Positions 16,270 to 24,767 are shown, numbered from the stretch's first letter. The stretch is DNA of 64,000 nucleotides from CAZLCC01 sp964558365 (GCA_964558365.1 CAZLCC010000010.1:111373-175372), one strand, 5' to 3'. Program-made: numbers and translations. The notes: generated by a model from the sequence alone, not told the origin.

Positions 16270-17907
16270 ATGGAGAAAATTGAACCAGAAATCGCTACGT
16301 ATAGTGGGCGCGTGCGCAAGATTATTCATTTTGCCATTTTGTTTTCGCCTCTTCTTATGCTTGGCTATGGCCTGATGATTCAGTTTGGCGTTATTACTGG
16401 ATCACAAAACTATTATGATGTTGCGTTGTGGATATTAACGCTATTACTTCTGATTATTGGGCTTACGCAGCCAAAGACAAAGCCGATGTCGACATTACGA
16501 CTACTGATTTTACAGCTTATTATGGTTGGTTACGCTCTGTTTGTGGTTGGCGTCGAATCGATTGCTATCGTATGGCTGCCAGTAGTAGTCATTGCTGCTT
16601 TAAACCAGGGTATTAAAACGCTGTGGTGGAGTGCGCTCGTGTTGCTGTTAACAGGATTTATTGACGGAATGCTGCAAGGCGCCTCATTTAATAACGAGGT
16701 GTTTTTAAGCGACGTTGCAACACTTAGTGGCATGTTTTTTGCTGCTGTCGTGCTTATTGCTATTAGCATTTCTCAGTCGAAAGAATATCAGAGTCTAGTG
16801 CGAAGCAGAAAACGTGAAGTCTTACAGCGTAGTCGTCTGTTAGCGCTTATCAACGGTCTTGATAGTGCTGTTATTAGTACAAATGCGGCGGGCATTATTC
16901 AAATTCACAATACTGCGGCGCTTTCGCTGATTGATACAACCTATAGCTTAAATAGTCATAAAATTGAAAAAGTACTGAACTTGCACCAAACAAATGGTAA
17001 AAAAATAAAGTGGCAAGATATTTTTGGTAATATTACGGCTGCTATTATTCGCGATGATTTGGTGCATCATTTTGCCGATGGCGAAAAAATACGGCTCAGC
17101 ATTACTTGTGCGCCTATTCGTCTTGATGCAAAAGTGAAGAACCTGCGCGAGGGCTATATATTTATCTTACGAGACATAACAAAACAGAAATCTCTTGATG
17201 AAACGCGAGATGAGTTTATCTCTGTGGTTAGCCACGAACTTCGTACGCCAATTACAGCAGCAGAGGCGGCCATATCGAATACGCAGCTACTCGTTGAGCG
17301 AGCTCAAGACCCAGAACATATTGCCCCAAATCTTGAAAAAGCTCACAGCGAAATTTTGTATCTTTCAAATATTGTGAACGATCTTGAAACACTCGCACGC
17401 GCCGAGCAAAAAGGAACGTCGCACACCGATGAAGTCGACGTGAATAAATTGTTTGAAAAGCTATATCACGAATATCATCCGCAAATTAATACTCGCAAAG
17501 TTTCGCTTAATATTAGCGTTGACCCAAGAGTGACTTTTGTTGACACTAACCAGTTATATCTTGAAGAGATCTTGCAGAACTTAATTGCGAATGCCATAAA
17601 GTACACCCACGAGGGCTCTATTACGCTCAGCGCAAAACATCACCATGACGGTGTTCATTTTGCTGTTAAGGACACTGGAATTGGCGTTGGAAAAACCGAC
17701 AGAAATAAGATTTTTGATAAGTTTTATCGCAGCGAAGATTATCGTACCCGCGAAACAAGTGGCACCGGGCTGGGGCTTTATGTCGTGCGAAAGTTAGCAG
17801 AAAAGATTAATACAGATATTGAACTTGCTTCACGCTTAAACCATGGTTCAACATTCAGCTTTTTAGTTCATCAATCGCGCCAAGGACGAGGCGATAAAAT
17901 CGGGTAA
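16270..17907 (+). CDS. Membrane sensor histidine kinase
   Basis: 545 aa. Six hydrophobic helices in the first 175 residues, then a linker, a PAS-like domain (INGLDSAVISTNAAGIIQIH, about 195-325), the HisKA dimerisation helix with phosphate-accepting His (VVSHELRTP, near 355) and the HATPase domain: N-box NLIANAIKY, G1 DTGIGVG, G2 GTGLGLYVV. It autophosphorylates and would pass the phosphate to a response regulator, but none is adjacent, so it is an orphan kinase. ATG at 16270 is chosen because a CATAAT box lies at 16251-16256; a longer frame overlaps the previous gene. Its last 37 bp overlap the converging GT2 gene. Confidence 0.9.
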   Translation: MEKIEPEIATYSGRVRKIIHFAILFSPLLMLGYGLMIQFGVITGSQNYYDVALWILTLLLLIIGLTQPKTKPMSTLRLLILQLIMVGYALFVVGVESIAIVWLPVVVIAALNQGIKTLWWSALVLLLTGFIDGMLQGASFNNEVFLSDVATLSGMFFAAVVLIAISISQSKEYQSLVRSRKREVLQRSRLLALINGLDSAVISTNAAGIIQIHNTAALSLIDTTYSLNSHKIEKVLNLHQTNGKKIKWQDIFGNITAAIIRDDLVHHFADGEKIRLSITCAPIRLDAKVKNLREGYIFILRDITKQKSLDETRDEFISVVSHELRTPITAAEAAISNTQLLVERAQDPEHIAPNLEKAHSEILYLSNIVNDLETLARAEQKGTSHTDEVDVNKLFEKLYHEYHPQINTRKVSLNISVDPRVTFVDTNQLYLEEILQNLIANAIKYTHEGSITLSAKHHHDGVHFAVKDTGIGVGKTDRNKIFDKFYRSEDYRTRETSGTGLGLYVVRKLAEKINTDIELASRLNHGSTFSFLVHQSRQGRGDKIG

Positions 17908-19337
17908 CAAATATTACGCCCCTTCCAATTGACCGTTCCGAATTCATATTGAACAAAGCTCGTTAAAATAAGTGATGTTTCCTGCAGCGCAACAAGTGGG
18001 TAACAAAGTATGGCTAAGAATTTTGCATGCTCTTGCGTTTTAACAATGTAGACACCGTATGCTAAAAATTGCAGTACTATAATAACTGCCGAAACCACAG
18101 CAACCACACTGTATTGCTGCGTAAAAAGATGCGAAATAACAACAATATAAGGCAAAAAGACAAAAAGATATTGCCCAAGCACCGCAAGTAAAACTCGACT
18201 TGGCTGCATATCAAGTAGCGGATACCAGAGCCGAACGCTCGTTTCAATTTGTGACGACCATTTTTTGGCATAAAAAATACCGAGTGCTTGATTGCTAATA
18301 AGAAATCGATAAGTGTGGTTTGCAGCTAGTTTTTGAGCAAACGAACGCTCGGGTTCAATATTATTTGCGGCTTCTTTAAAGCCATGCATTTTTTCTAAAG
18401 TGCTAGTTTGAATAAGCCAAAGAGCAGATGCCACGGGAGTTTCAACAAAACGAGGGGTAGTTAATTGCCAAAAGAACCGCAAAGCAGAAAAAAGAGTGCC
18501 GATATCAAATCGACCGCCTTTACGCGGCAAAACAGAAACCATACTGAGGTGTTTTTCTCTGGTATATTCAACCAATTGAGAGATTGACCGAGCGCTAAGG
18601 CGCGTGTCTACGCCCATAAAAAGCAGATATTTTCCCGTTGCCTGCTTTGCAAGCACCTGCAAAGCCTGATTTTTACCCAACCAGCCATCGCTTGGCGCTT
18701 CGCCCTGCACAAAACGAACCCCAGCATGAGCAAATGAATGAATAATTCTTGAGGTTTTATCTTGCGAGCAATCATCAAGCACGATTATCTCAAGTTTTGG
18801 ATAGTCAGATTCTAAAACACTATTTAAACAGTCTGAGAGCGCATGCGTTTCATTGCGCGCCGGGATACACACGCTTACCGTTGGCAAATCCTCTAGCTTC
18901 TGCGGGGCATCTTTTTTAAGTCTATATTTTTGGATACCATCGCGAAGTTGCAAAAGCATTATAAGCGTTACAAAAAAGATAGTTCCAACTAACAGCCAAA
19001 GTAAGATATCTTGCGGCAAAAAAACTAAGCCAACAGACACCGCCATAACAACCATTAACTGGAGAGCGTCTTTAGCAGTTGAGTGACTGTCTCTTACTCT
19101 ATGCGAAAAAAGCAACCTCAAGGCAAGGCTCGCCACAAAAAGCTGCCCAGCAATAAGAAAAATAATCTCCCAGTATTCAATTGGCAAAAAAAGAGTAGCG
19201 ACCAGCGCTAAAGATGTTGGGATAAACGAGCCGGCAGCAATAAATTGTTGATGCTGGTGCCTTTTTACTGCATCAGTTAAAACAAGAGAAATAATTGATG
19301 CGCTTAATAAAATAAGCCAAATAATCCAAATATTCAC
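17871..19337 (-). CDS. Membrane glycosyltransferase, family 2
   Basis: 488 aa. Four hydrophobic helices precede a GT-A domain starting TVSVCIPARNETHALSDCLN, with LDDCSQDKTSRI and the metal-binding GVDTRLS (DxD) near residue 225; the catalytic region is followed by about four more helices. Family 2 enzymes of this form transfer sugars to lipid carriers or extend polysaccharides at the membrane. The closest overall type is CrtQ/hydroxychlorobactene or polysaccharide GT2; which acceptor is used is unknown. It overlaps the histidine kinase end-to-end by 37 bp. Confidence 0.85.
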   Translation of the reverse strand: MNIWIIWLILLSASIISLVLTDAVKRHQHQQFIAAGSFIPTSLALVATLFLPIEYWEIIFLIAGQLFVASLALRLLFSHRVRDSHSTAKDALQLMVVMAVSVGLVFLPQDILLWLLVGTIFFVTLIMLLQLRDGIQKYRLKKDAPQKLEDLPTVSVCIPARNETHALSDCLNSVLESDYPKLEIIVLDDCSQDKTSRIIHSFAHAGVRFVQGEAPSDGWLGKNQALQVLAKQATGKYLLFMGVDTRLSARSISQLVEYTREKHLSMVSVLPRKGGRFDIGTLFSALRFFWQLTTPRFVETPVASALWLIQTSTLEKMHGFKEAANNIEPERSFAQKLAANHTYRFLISNQALGIFYAKKWSSQIETSVRLWYPLLDMQPSRVLLAVLGQYLFVFLPYIVVISHLFTQQYSVVAVVSAVIIVLQFLAYGVYIVKTQEHAKFLAILCYPLVALQETSLILTSFVQYEFGTVNWKGRNICYPILSPRPWRD

Positions 19338-19368
19338 CTATTTATAGTAGCATAAGCTTCTTAAACGC

Positions 19369-19397
19369 TTGCTATTTTTTACTCTGTTCGCTATAGT
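19369..19397 (+). promoter_or_regulatory. Promoter of secE-nusG
   Basis: TTGCTA (19369-19374), 17-nt spacer, TATAGT (19392-19397). A second TTGACA lies at 19403 without a good -10. Confidence 0.65.
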
Positions 19398-19445
19398 ACC
19401 TATTGACAGTCTGCCTCGTGTAGACTTTTTAAATTGGAGAAAAAG

Positions 19446-19757
19446 GTGGCAGAGAAGAAAGTAACCAAGAAGAAACCAGTTGCTAAAAAGGCAACTACCG
19501 CAAAAAAATCTGTTGCAACAAAAGTAAAAGTTGCAGAGAAGAAGAAGCGCAAAACACCAGCGATCTTAAAACCATTTGCTGCAATGGGTCGCTATTTTAA
19601 AGGCTCTTGGCAAGAATTACGCCAGGTGCGCTGGCCAAATCGCCGCGCAACGTGGGTACTTACTATTGCAGTGCTTATTTTTACTGGGTTCTTCACGCTT
19701 CTTATTGTCGCTCTTGATGCCGGATTTGAATATATATTAAACAGGATCTTATTATAA
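19446..19757 (+). CDS. secE: Preprotein translocase subunit SecE
   Basis: 103 aa: a 40-residue Lys/Ala/Thr-rich basic extension, then the conserved SecE core RYFKGSWQELRQVRWPNRR and one membrane helix (WVLTIAVLIFTGFFTLLIV). SecE clamps SecY in the protein-export channel. The GTG start at 19446 follows GGAGA; an upstream TTG in frame would lie before that site. The gene overlaps nusG by TAATG, the usual coupling of these two genes. Confidence 0.93.
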   Translation: MAEKKVTKKKPVAKKATTAKKSVATKVKVAEKKKRKTPAILKPFAAMGRYFKGSWQELRQVRWPNRRATWVLTIAVLIFTGFFTLLIVALDAGFEYILNRILL

Positions 19758-20305
19758 TGACTGCAAAAAAACGTTATGACTCAACTCGCCAATGGTATGC
19801 AATTCATACCTACGCTGGTTATGAAGAAAAAGTAGTAGACAGCATTCGTCAACGAATTAACACCGTTGATATGGCCGATAAAATTTTTGACGTGCTTGTT
19901 CCAAAAGAAAAGCAAATTGAAATTAAAAATGGCAAACGCAAAGTGGTCGAAAAGAAGATCTTCCAAGGCTATGTGCTCGTTGAGATGAAAATGACCGAAG
20001 ACGCATGGTTTATTGTGCGCAATACGCCAGGTGTGACTGGCTTTGTTGGCAGCGGTACAGATCCAACACCTGTTTCAGAGCGTGAAATCGCAAAGATTAA
20101 GAAACGAATGGGCGTTGAAGATCCAAAACACCACATTAATTACAGTGTTGGCGAAGTCGTTAATATTACCGACGGACCATTCAAAGGCTTTGATGGTGCA
20201 ATTAACGAAATTGATACACAAAAGGGCAAAATTAAAGTACTCGTTAGTATGTTTGGCCGCGACACACCCGTAGAGCTTGACGCTTTACAGGTGAAGAAGG
20301 TATAA
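19757..20305 (+). CDS. nusG: Transcription factor NusG
   Basis: 182 aa with both standard domains: the NGN domain (RQWYAIHTYAGYEEKVVDSI ... KIFQGYVLVEM ... WFIVRNTPGVTGFVG) and the C-terminal KOW domain (VGEVVNITDGPFKGFDGAIN). NusG binds RNA polymerase to control pausing and couples to Rho or the ribosome. It starts inside the stop of secE. The promoter of rplK lies in its last codons. Confidence 0.96.
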   Translation: MTAKKRYDSTRQWYAIHTYAGYEEKVVDSIRQRINTVDMADKIFDVLVPKEKQIEIKNGKRKVVEKKIFQGYVLVEMKMTEDAWFIVRNTPGVTGFVGSGTDPTPVSEREIAKIKKRMGVEDPKHHINYSVGEVVNITDGPFKGFDGAINEIDTQKGKIKVLVSMFGRDTPVELDALQVKKV

Positions 20306-20306
20306 T
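20277..20306 (+). promoter_or_regulatory. Intragenic promoter of rplK-rplA
   Basis: TTGACG (20277-20282), 18-nt spacer, TATAAT (20301-20306), in the 3' end of nusG. It would let the L11-L1 genes be transcribed apart from secE-nusG. Confidence 0.6.
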
Positions 20307-20322
20307 TCACTACTGTTACGCA

Positions 20323-20338
20323 CTCAGTAATAACTGAG
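20323..20338 (+). promoter_or_regulatory. Hairpin before the rplK ribosome site
   Basis: CTCAGT-AATA-ACTGAG directly upstream of AGAAGGA. It sits in the leader made by the promoter inside nusG. The L1 protein binds a hairpin near here in many bacteria, but this one lacks an obvious L1 site, so a regulatory role is only suggested. Confidence 0.4.
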
Positions 20339-20349
20339 AGAAGGAAAAT

Positions 20350-20775
20350 ATGGCAAAGAAAGTAATTGGAAATCTAAAACTACGTATCCCAGCTGGTCGC
20401 GCAACTGCAGGTCCTCCTGTTGGTGCCGTGCTTGGTCAATGGGGCCTAAATATGATGGATTTTATTAATCCGTTCAACGATGCAACCAAAGATCTTCAGG
20501 GTAAAGATGTAATCGTTCACCTTCAGGTATTCGATGATCGAACTTTTGAATGGAAGAGCCTTGGACGCCCAGTTGATGATCTGATTCGAGAGAAAATCGG
20601 CATTCAGAAAGGCTCTGGAACACCACATACCGAAAAAGTTGGTAAGATCACTCGTGCACAACTTGAAGAAATTTACGAAGAGAAAAAAGATACTCTCAAC
20701 GCAATTGATGTCGATGGTGGTGTTAAGGTTATCGCTGGAACAGCTCGCTCAATGGGAGTTGAAGTAGAAGGTTAG
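20350..20775 (+). CDS. rplK: 50S ribosomal protein L11
   Basis: 141 aa, standard length. N-terminal GNLKLRIPAGRATAGPPVGA and the later GSGTPHTEKVGKITRAQLEE and GTARSMGVEV are typical. L11 forms the GTPase-associated stalk base with 23S rRNA helices 43-44. It has an AGAAGGA site. First gene of the L11-L1 unit. Confidence 0.97.
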   Translation: MAKKVIGNLKLRIPAGRATAGPPVGAVLGQWGLNMMDFINPFNDATKDLQGKDVIVHLQVFDDRTFEWKSLGRPVDDLIREKIGIQKGSGTPHTEKVGKITRAQLEEIYEEKKDTLNAIDVDGGVKVIAGTARSMGVEVEG

Positions 20776-20834
20776 AAAAATTAAATTTGTGGGAGGTTTA
20801 AAACACCGCTTGCACCACGAAAGGAGTAAAAGGA

Positions 20835-21815
20835 ATGGCAAAGAAAGCCGATTTATTGGAACAAGCTAAGAAGCTTGGTCTTGAAGTAACTGAAAAAAAC
20901 ACTATTGCTGAAATTGAAGCAGCGATTAAAAGCGCTGATGCGTCAAAAGCAGAAGAAAAGACTGAGAAAACTGTAGCTAAAGCTGGCAAGCGTAGCGAAA
21001 AGGCGCTGAAAGAAGCTGAAGAAAAAGTAGCAAAAGAAGAACGTAAAGCTAGTGGTGACACTTCACCGCAAAATCCTGAGGCAGAGCAGAAGAAAAAAGG
21101 CCCAAAACCAATTACTCGCCCTAAAATTGAACGCCGTAGCAAGAAATATCAGAAAGTTGCTAAAGAGTTTGATACTACGAAATCATATGAACTAACAGAA
21201 GCTGTTAAAATAGCTGAAAAAACTGCGACAACAAAGTTTGACAGCAGTCTAGAGCTTCACGTTCGACTTGGAGTGGACCCACGTCAGGCAGATCAAAATA
21301 TTCGCGGCACAGTCAGTCTTCCAAATGGAACAGGCAAAACTGTGCGTGTTGCCGTATTTGCCCCTGAATCTGAGGGTGAAGCTGCTAAAAAAGCTGGTGC
21401 CGATATTATTGGCGAAGACGCAGTGACTGAGCTTTTGAAAAAAGAACAGCTAGATTTTGACATTTTGATTGCTACTCCACAGCTTATGGCAAAGCTCAGC
21501 AAATTTGCTCGCACACTTGGTCCGCGCGGTTTAATGCCAAACCCTAAAAGCGGCACTGTTGCCACAAACATTGCTAAAGCAGTGAAAGAAGCCAAAGCAG
21601 GGCGCGTTGAGTATCGTGTTGATAAACAGGGAATCATACACCTTGCTGTTGGAAAGGTTTCATTTGGCGCTGCTAAACTAAATGAAAATGCAAAAACAGT
21701 GCTAGATAACATTCAGGCAGCAAAACCATCTTCACTAAAAGGCACTTACGTTAAAGGTATTCACATCACAACAACCATGGGTCCGAGCGTTCAGGTTGAT
21801 ATCAACTCTATTTAA
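20835..21815 (+). CDS. rplA: 50S ribosomal protein L1 with N-terminal extension
   Basis: 326 aa, against about 230 usual. The L1 domain proper begins near residue 100 (RRSKKYQKVAKEFDTTKSYE) and has the conserved GTGKTVRVAVF and TLGPRGLMPNPKSGTV blocks. L1 forms the mobile L1 stalk and can repress its own operon. The extra 95 residues start with a helix-extended-helix segment (ADLLEQAKKLGLEVTEKNTI) like SAP/HeH or Rho-N nucleic-acid-binding motifs, followed by a Lys/Glu-rich linker. Similar extensions occur in candidate phyla; their role is unknown. Confidence 0.95.
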   Translation: MAKKADLLEQAKKLGLEVTEKNTIAEIEAAIKSADASKAEEKTEKTVAKAGKRSEKALKEAEEKVAKEERKASGDTSPQNPEAEQKKKGPKPITRPKIERRSKKYQKVAKEFDTTKSYELTEAVKIAEKTATTKFDSSLELHVRLGVDPRQADQNIRGTVSLPNGTGKTVRVAVFAPESEGEAAKKAGADIIGEDAVTELLKKEQLDFDILIATPQLMAKLSKFARTLGPRGLMPNPKSGTVATNIAKAVKEAKAGRVEYRVDKQGIIHLAVGKVSFGAAKLNENAKTVLDNIQAAKPSSLKGTYVKGIHITTTMGPSVQVDINSI

Positions 21816-21831
21816 AGTAAAATAGAGGTGT

Positions 21832-22551
21832 ATGGGGGTTTACAGCAATACAGAAATTCGTCAGGCCATTAAAGACGGTCAGATTATTTGCACGCCTTTT
21901 GATGACACCCATATTAGTGAGGCAAGCCTCGATATAACACTTGGTTATTATTTTTATAAACAAGAATACAGCGACGAATATCGCGTTTATAATCCATTTG
22001 ATGCGAGCGATGTTGATCGATATTTTAAGGGTCCACTCGAAGCAATGCCACATAAAGAATGGTGCAAGAAATTTCACCATCCTGAATTTAAGAATGTTCC
22101 TGCCGACCATCCAATTATCGTTTTAAAACCAGGCGAAAGGATCTTGGCGCATACGCATGAATTTGTTGGCATTCGGCCGACTGGTGGAGCATGCGAAATT
22201 CGCTCTCGCAGTAGTTGGGGGCGTAATGGCGTTGCCGTGTGTTTTGATGCTGGCTGGATTGACCCTGGCTATATTAATCGTATTACCCTTGAGATTTATA
22301 ATTTAAATAAACACGAAGCTGTCGTGTTGCCAGTTGGCGAAAGAATTGGACAGATTATTTTTCACCATACTGGTGAAGTCGACGGTGACTATAGCGATGG
22401 ACGCAAAGGAATGAGCGGCAAATATCAGCACACAGACGATCTTGATGAGTTAATTAAAACCTGGTCACCAGAGCAAATGCTACCACGCGCATATAAAGAT
22501 GCTCGTGTTAAGCCAGGGATCGTGAGTGGTCTAACGAAAGGAATAAAATAA
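21832..22551 (+). CDS. dcd: dCTP deaminase family protein
   Basis: 239 aa trimeric dUTPase-fold protein. EASLDITLGYYFY and the active-site stretch EIRSRSSWGRNGV, followed by DPGYINRITLEIYNL and the PVGERIGQIIFH block, match dCTP deaminase, which makes dUTP from dCTP; bifunctional members go on to dUMP. An insertion near residues 55-80 makes it longer than E. coli Dcd (193 aa). It is directly followed by thyX and tmk, so the three together would convert dCTP to dTDP. ATG with a GGTG site. Confidence 0.85.
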   Translation: MGVYSNTEIRQAIKDGQIICTPFDDTHISEASLDITLGYYFYKQEYSDEYRVYNPFDASDVDRYFKGPLEAMPHKEWCKKFHHPEFKNVPADHPIIVLKPGERILAHTHEFVGIRPTGGACEIRSRSSWGRNGVAVCFDAGWIDPGYINRITLEIYNLNKHEAVVLPVGERIGQIIFHHTGEVDGDYSDGRKGMSGKYQHTDDLDELIKTWSPEQMLPRAYKDARVKPGIVSGLTKGIK

Positions 22552-22552
22552 T

Positions 22553-23365
22553 ATGGCATTCAGCGCAAAGGTTCTAGCAGACTCAATTTCACCAGAAGAA
22601 GTACGCCTAACAACGTTAGAGGTAACATTTCCAAGAATGATCTTGGCTGAATTTAACACGCATAGAGTTTTTAGTCGTAATTCCGCAAGTTCTCGTGCAA
22701 TTCCCGTTCATAAGCAACTGGCTCGCATTAAAGAACATCCGTTCATTCCAGAGTACTGGGGGGCAAACCAAGCCGGAATGCAGGCTGAAAAAGAGTTGAC
22801 CGGAAAAGCAGCAGAGCAAGCTAAAGAAGAGTGGCTTGCGGCACGAGATAGTGCGGTAGAGCATGTTGAAAAACTTCTTGAGATTGGGCTCCATAAACAA
22901 CTAAGCAACCGCGTTCTTGAAGCCTTTATGTGGCATACTGTTATCGTTACAGCGACTGAATGGGACAACTTCTTTGCCTTACGCGCTCACTCTGACGCTC
23001 AGCCAGAAATCAGAAAACCTGCCGATCTTATTAAAAAGGCTCTGGATGAATCAACTCCCAGAAAACTTGGCTACGGACAGTGGCATATGCCACTAATACA
23101 GGATGATGAGGATTTTTCGCTTGAGGAGTGTTTAAAAATATCTTGCGGTAGATGTGCGCGAGTAAGTTATTTAACGCACGACGGCGTGCGTGATCCTGCA
23201 AAGGATATTGAATTATATGAGCGACTTGTTGATAGCGGTCACATGTCGCCACTTGAGCATGCCGCCCGACCAATGAAAAAAGGCGAAGACCAAAAGGGTA
23301 ACTTGCGCGGCTGGCATCAACACCGAGCCGACATAGCTCACGAGAATAACTATGGCGCACGGTAA
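22553..23365 (+). CDS. thyX: FAD-dependent thymidylate synthase ThyX
   Basis: 270 aa. The ThyX signature appears as HRVFSRNSASSR at residues 37-48 (family RHRxxSxNxxSxR). Later ALRAHSDAQPEIRKPADLI and MSPLEHAARP match the substrate-binding parts. It methylates dUMP to dTMP using methylenetetrahydrofolate and FADH2. The gene starts one base after dcd ends and overlaps tmk by 14 bp. Confidence 0.88.
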   Translation: MAFSAKVLADSISPEEVRLTTLEVTFPRMILAEFNTHRVFSRNSASSRAIPVHKQLARIKEHPFIPEYWGANQAGMQAEKELTGKAAEQAKEEWLAARDSAVEHVEKLLEIGLHKQLSNRVLEAFMWHTVIVTATEWDNFFALRAHSDAQPEIRKPADLIKKALDESTPRKLGYGQWHMPLIQDDEDFSLEECLKISCGRCARVSYLTHDGVRDPAKDIELYERLVDSGHMSPLEHAARPMKKGEDQKGNLRGWHQHRADIAHENNYGAR

Positions 23366-24044
23366 ATTTATTGTCATTGAAGGCAGCGATGGAGTGGGCA
23401 AGGGTACTCAAACAAGAGAGTTTTACAACTATGCTACGCAGCAACTAAAGAGAAGCATCTTAAGATTAAGCTTCCCTCGATATGGCAAAGACTCCGCATA
23501 TTACGCAGGAAGATATCTGGATGGCGCATATGGCTCCGCAAATGATGTACCCGCAGAACTTGGCATTCTTCCTTTTGCTATTGATAGATTTGCAGCCAGT
23601 AAAGAAATAAATGACCACCTAAGAAAAGACCCTAATAATATCGTTCTTTCGGACAGATACATGGCATCAAATCTTGCCCATCAGGGAACAAAGATTAATG
23701 ACAAAAAAGAACGAAAAAGGTTTTATGAGCAAACCATGCACACTGAATACGAAATATTGGGCATTCCTCGTGCAGCGAAAAATATTGTTTTGTTGCTTCC
23801 TGTATCACACGCCCAAGCTAATGTAGATAAAAAAGATCCGAGTATTCGGACATATACGGACAAAAAGAGAGATGTTCACGAGTCAAGTGCTGACCATCTT
23901 GAAAAAGCTCAGCGTAACTATCAAGAACTGTGCGAATACTACCCAGAGGAATTTACCTCTATTATTTGCTCCAAGAAAGACGGCTCTATGAGAACAATCA
24001 ATGAAATTCAAAACGATATTAGAAAATTATTAAAAGATATTTAA
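23352..24044 (+). CDS. tmk: Thymidylate kinase
   Basis: 230 aa. Walker A EGSDGVGKGTQ at residues 10-20, DRF-type segment FAIDRFAASKEI, and LSDRYMASNLAHQG with the DRY-S motif for dTMP binding. It phosphorylates dTMP to dTDP. Slightly longer than the usual 205-215 aa. The start lies within the end of thyX. A terminator follows at 24069-24105. Confidence 0.93.
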   Translation: MAHGKFIVIEGSDGVGKGTQTREFYNYATQQLKRSILRLSFPRYGKDSAYYAGRYLDGAYGSANDVPAELGILPFAIDRFAASKEINDHLRKDPNNIVLSDRYMASNLAHQGTKINDKKERKRFYEQTMHTEYEILGIPRAAKNIVLLLPVSHAQANVDKKDPSIRTYTDKKRDVHESSADHLEKAQRNYQELCEYYPEEFTSIICSKKDGSMRTINEIQNDIRKLLKDI

Positions 24045-24068
24045 ATCAACCGAAAGGAAGTACTGCCC

Positions 24069-24105
24069 GAGGGGTGAGCGGAGAAATTCCGCCCACCCCT
24101 CTTTT
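24069..24105. terminator. Intrinsic terminator between tmk and a convergent gene
   Basis: GAGGGGT (24069-24075) and GCGG (24078-24081) pair with CCGC (24089-24092) and ACCCCTC (24095-24101), then TTTT. Works on the plus strand for tmk. Confidence 0.8.
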
Positions 24106-24109
24106 AAAG

Positions 24110-24475
24110 TTAGTGGATGGTCCGCCCCGGAAAGGTCGGAACCAAGTGGCTCATCGAGCCAGGCTTCAACAGCGTCGCTCTTCTTTGCTCTTTTTCTTTT
24201 GGAGCAAAAAAGATTGAACGACCGGCCCTTGAAGCATTCTCGTAATGTTTCAAGAACTTTTTAGCCTCTTTCGATAGCACTTCGCCTAGTCGACGTCGAC
24301 AGCGTAACTCGCTTGAAACTTGCGATGCGATAGCAAGCGTTGACACGTCAATATCACTCCGAGTTGCGAAGTAATATATATCAACGCTCGCCTGGAGCGT
24401 GTTGATCCTGCCACCCATCAGAGAGTCTGCCATTGATACCGCAAACTCCTGACGCACTTCGCCAATATTAATCAT
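24110..24475 (-). CDS. Hypothetical protein, 121 aa
   Basis: Not recognised. Mostly helical and soluble; the middle and end are rich in basic residues (SSELRCRRRLGEVLSKEAKK, APKEKEQRRATLL), which would suit nucleic-acid or ribosome binding. An AAAGGAAG site lies before the ATG at 24475. A 14-bp inverted repeat, CAACCGAAAGGAAG at 24047-24060 and its complement at 24479-24492, flanks the gene; on one side it includes this ribosome site. The gene sits between tmk and the L10 operon on the opposite strand. Confidence 0.55.
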   Translation of the reverse strand: MINIGEVRQEFAVSMADSLMGGRINTLQASVDIYYFATRSDIDVSTLAIASQVSSELRCRRRLGEVLSKEAKKFLKHYENASRAGRSIFFAPKEKEQRRATLLKPGSMSHLVPTFPGRTIH

Positions 24476-24559
24476 TGGCTTCCTTTCGGTTGTGTAGGTA
24501 CTTCGGGGCTTTTAAACTCCTTAGGCTCTCCGCCCAAAAATAAAACGCGCTCTCTTCCG

Positions 24560-24611
24560 GATGGAATTGAGCCCGTTTCGTATTTAGTCCCGACTTGATG
24601 CTCAATTCATC
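24560..24611. repeat. Inverted repeat upstream of the 24110-24475 gene
   Basis: GATGGAATTGAGC (24560-24572) and GCTCAATTCATC (24600-24611) pair as a 12-bp stem with one bulged G and a 27-nt loop. The 24493-24732 stretch holds no gene; this is its main structure and it would lie in the 5' leader of the minus-strand gene or act as an operator. Confidence 0.5.
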
Positions 24612-24732
24612 ATGCAAAAATCACGAGGCTTAGCCCGCGAATTTCTTTTGCGACGATAAATCGATTAAACACCATGCATACATTTTTACCGCAGCGGCTT
24701 TTGAATGTCAACCATAAGCAACCCTTAAGGTG

Positions 24733-24761
24733 TTGACGCATGAACAACTTTTTGTTACACT
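24733..24761 (+). promoter_or_regulatory. Promoter of rplJ-rplL
   Basis: TTGACG (24733-24738), 17-nt spacer, TACACT (24756-24761). Transcription would start near 24768, at the 5' edge of the L10 leader. Confidence 0.7.
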
Positions 24762-24767
24762 GCAAAG

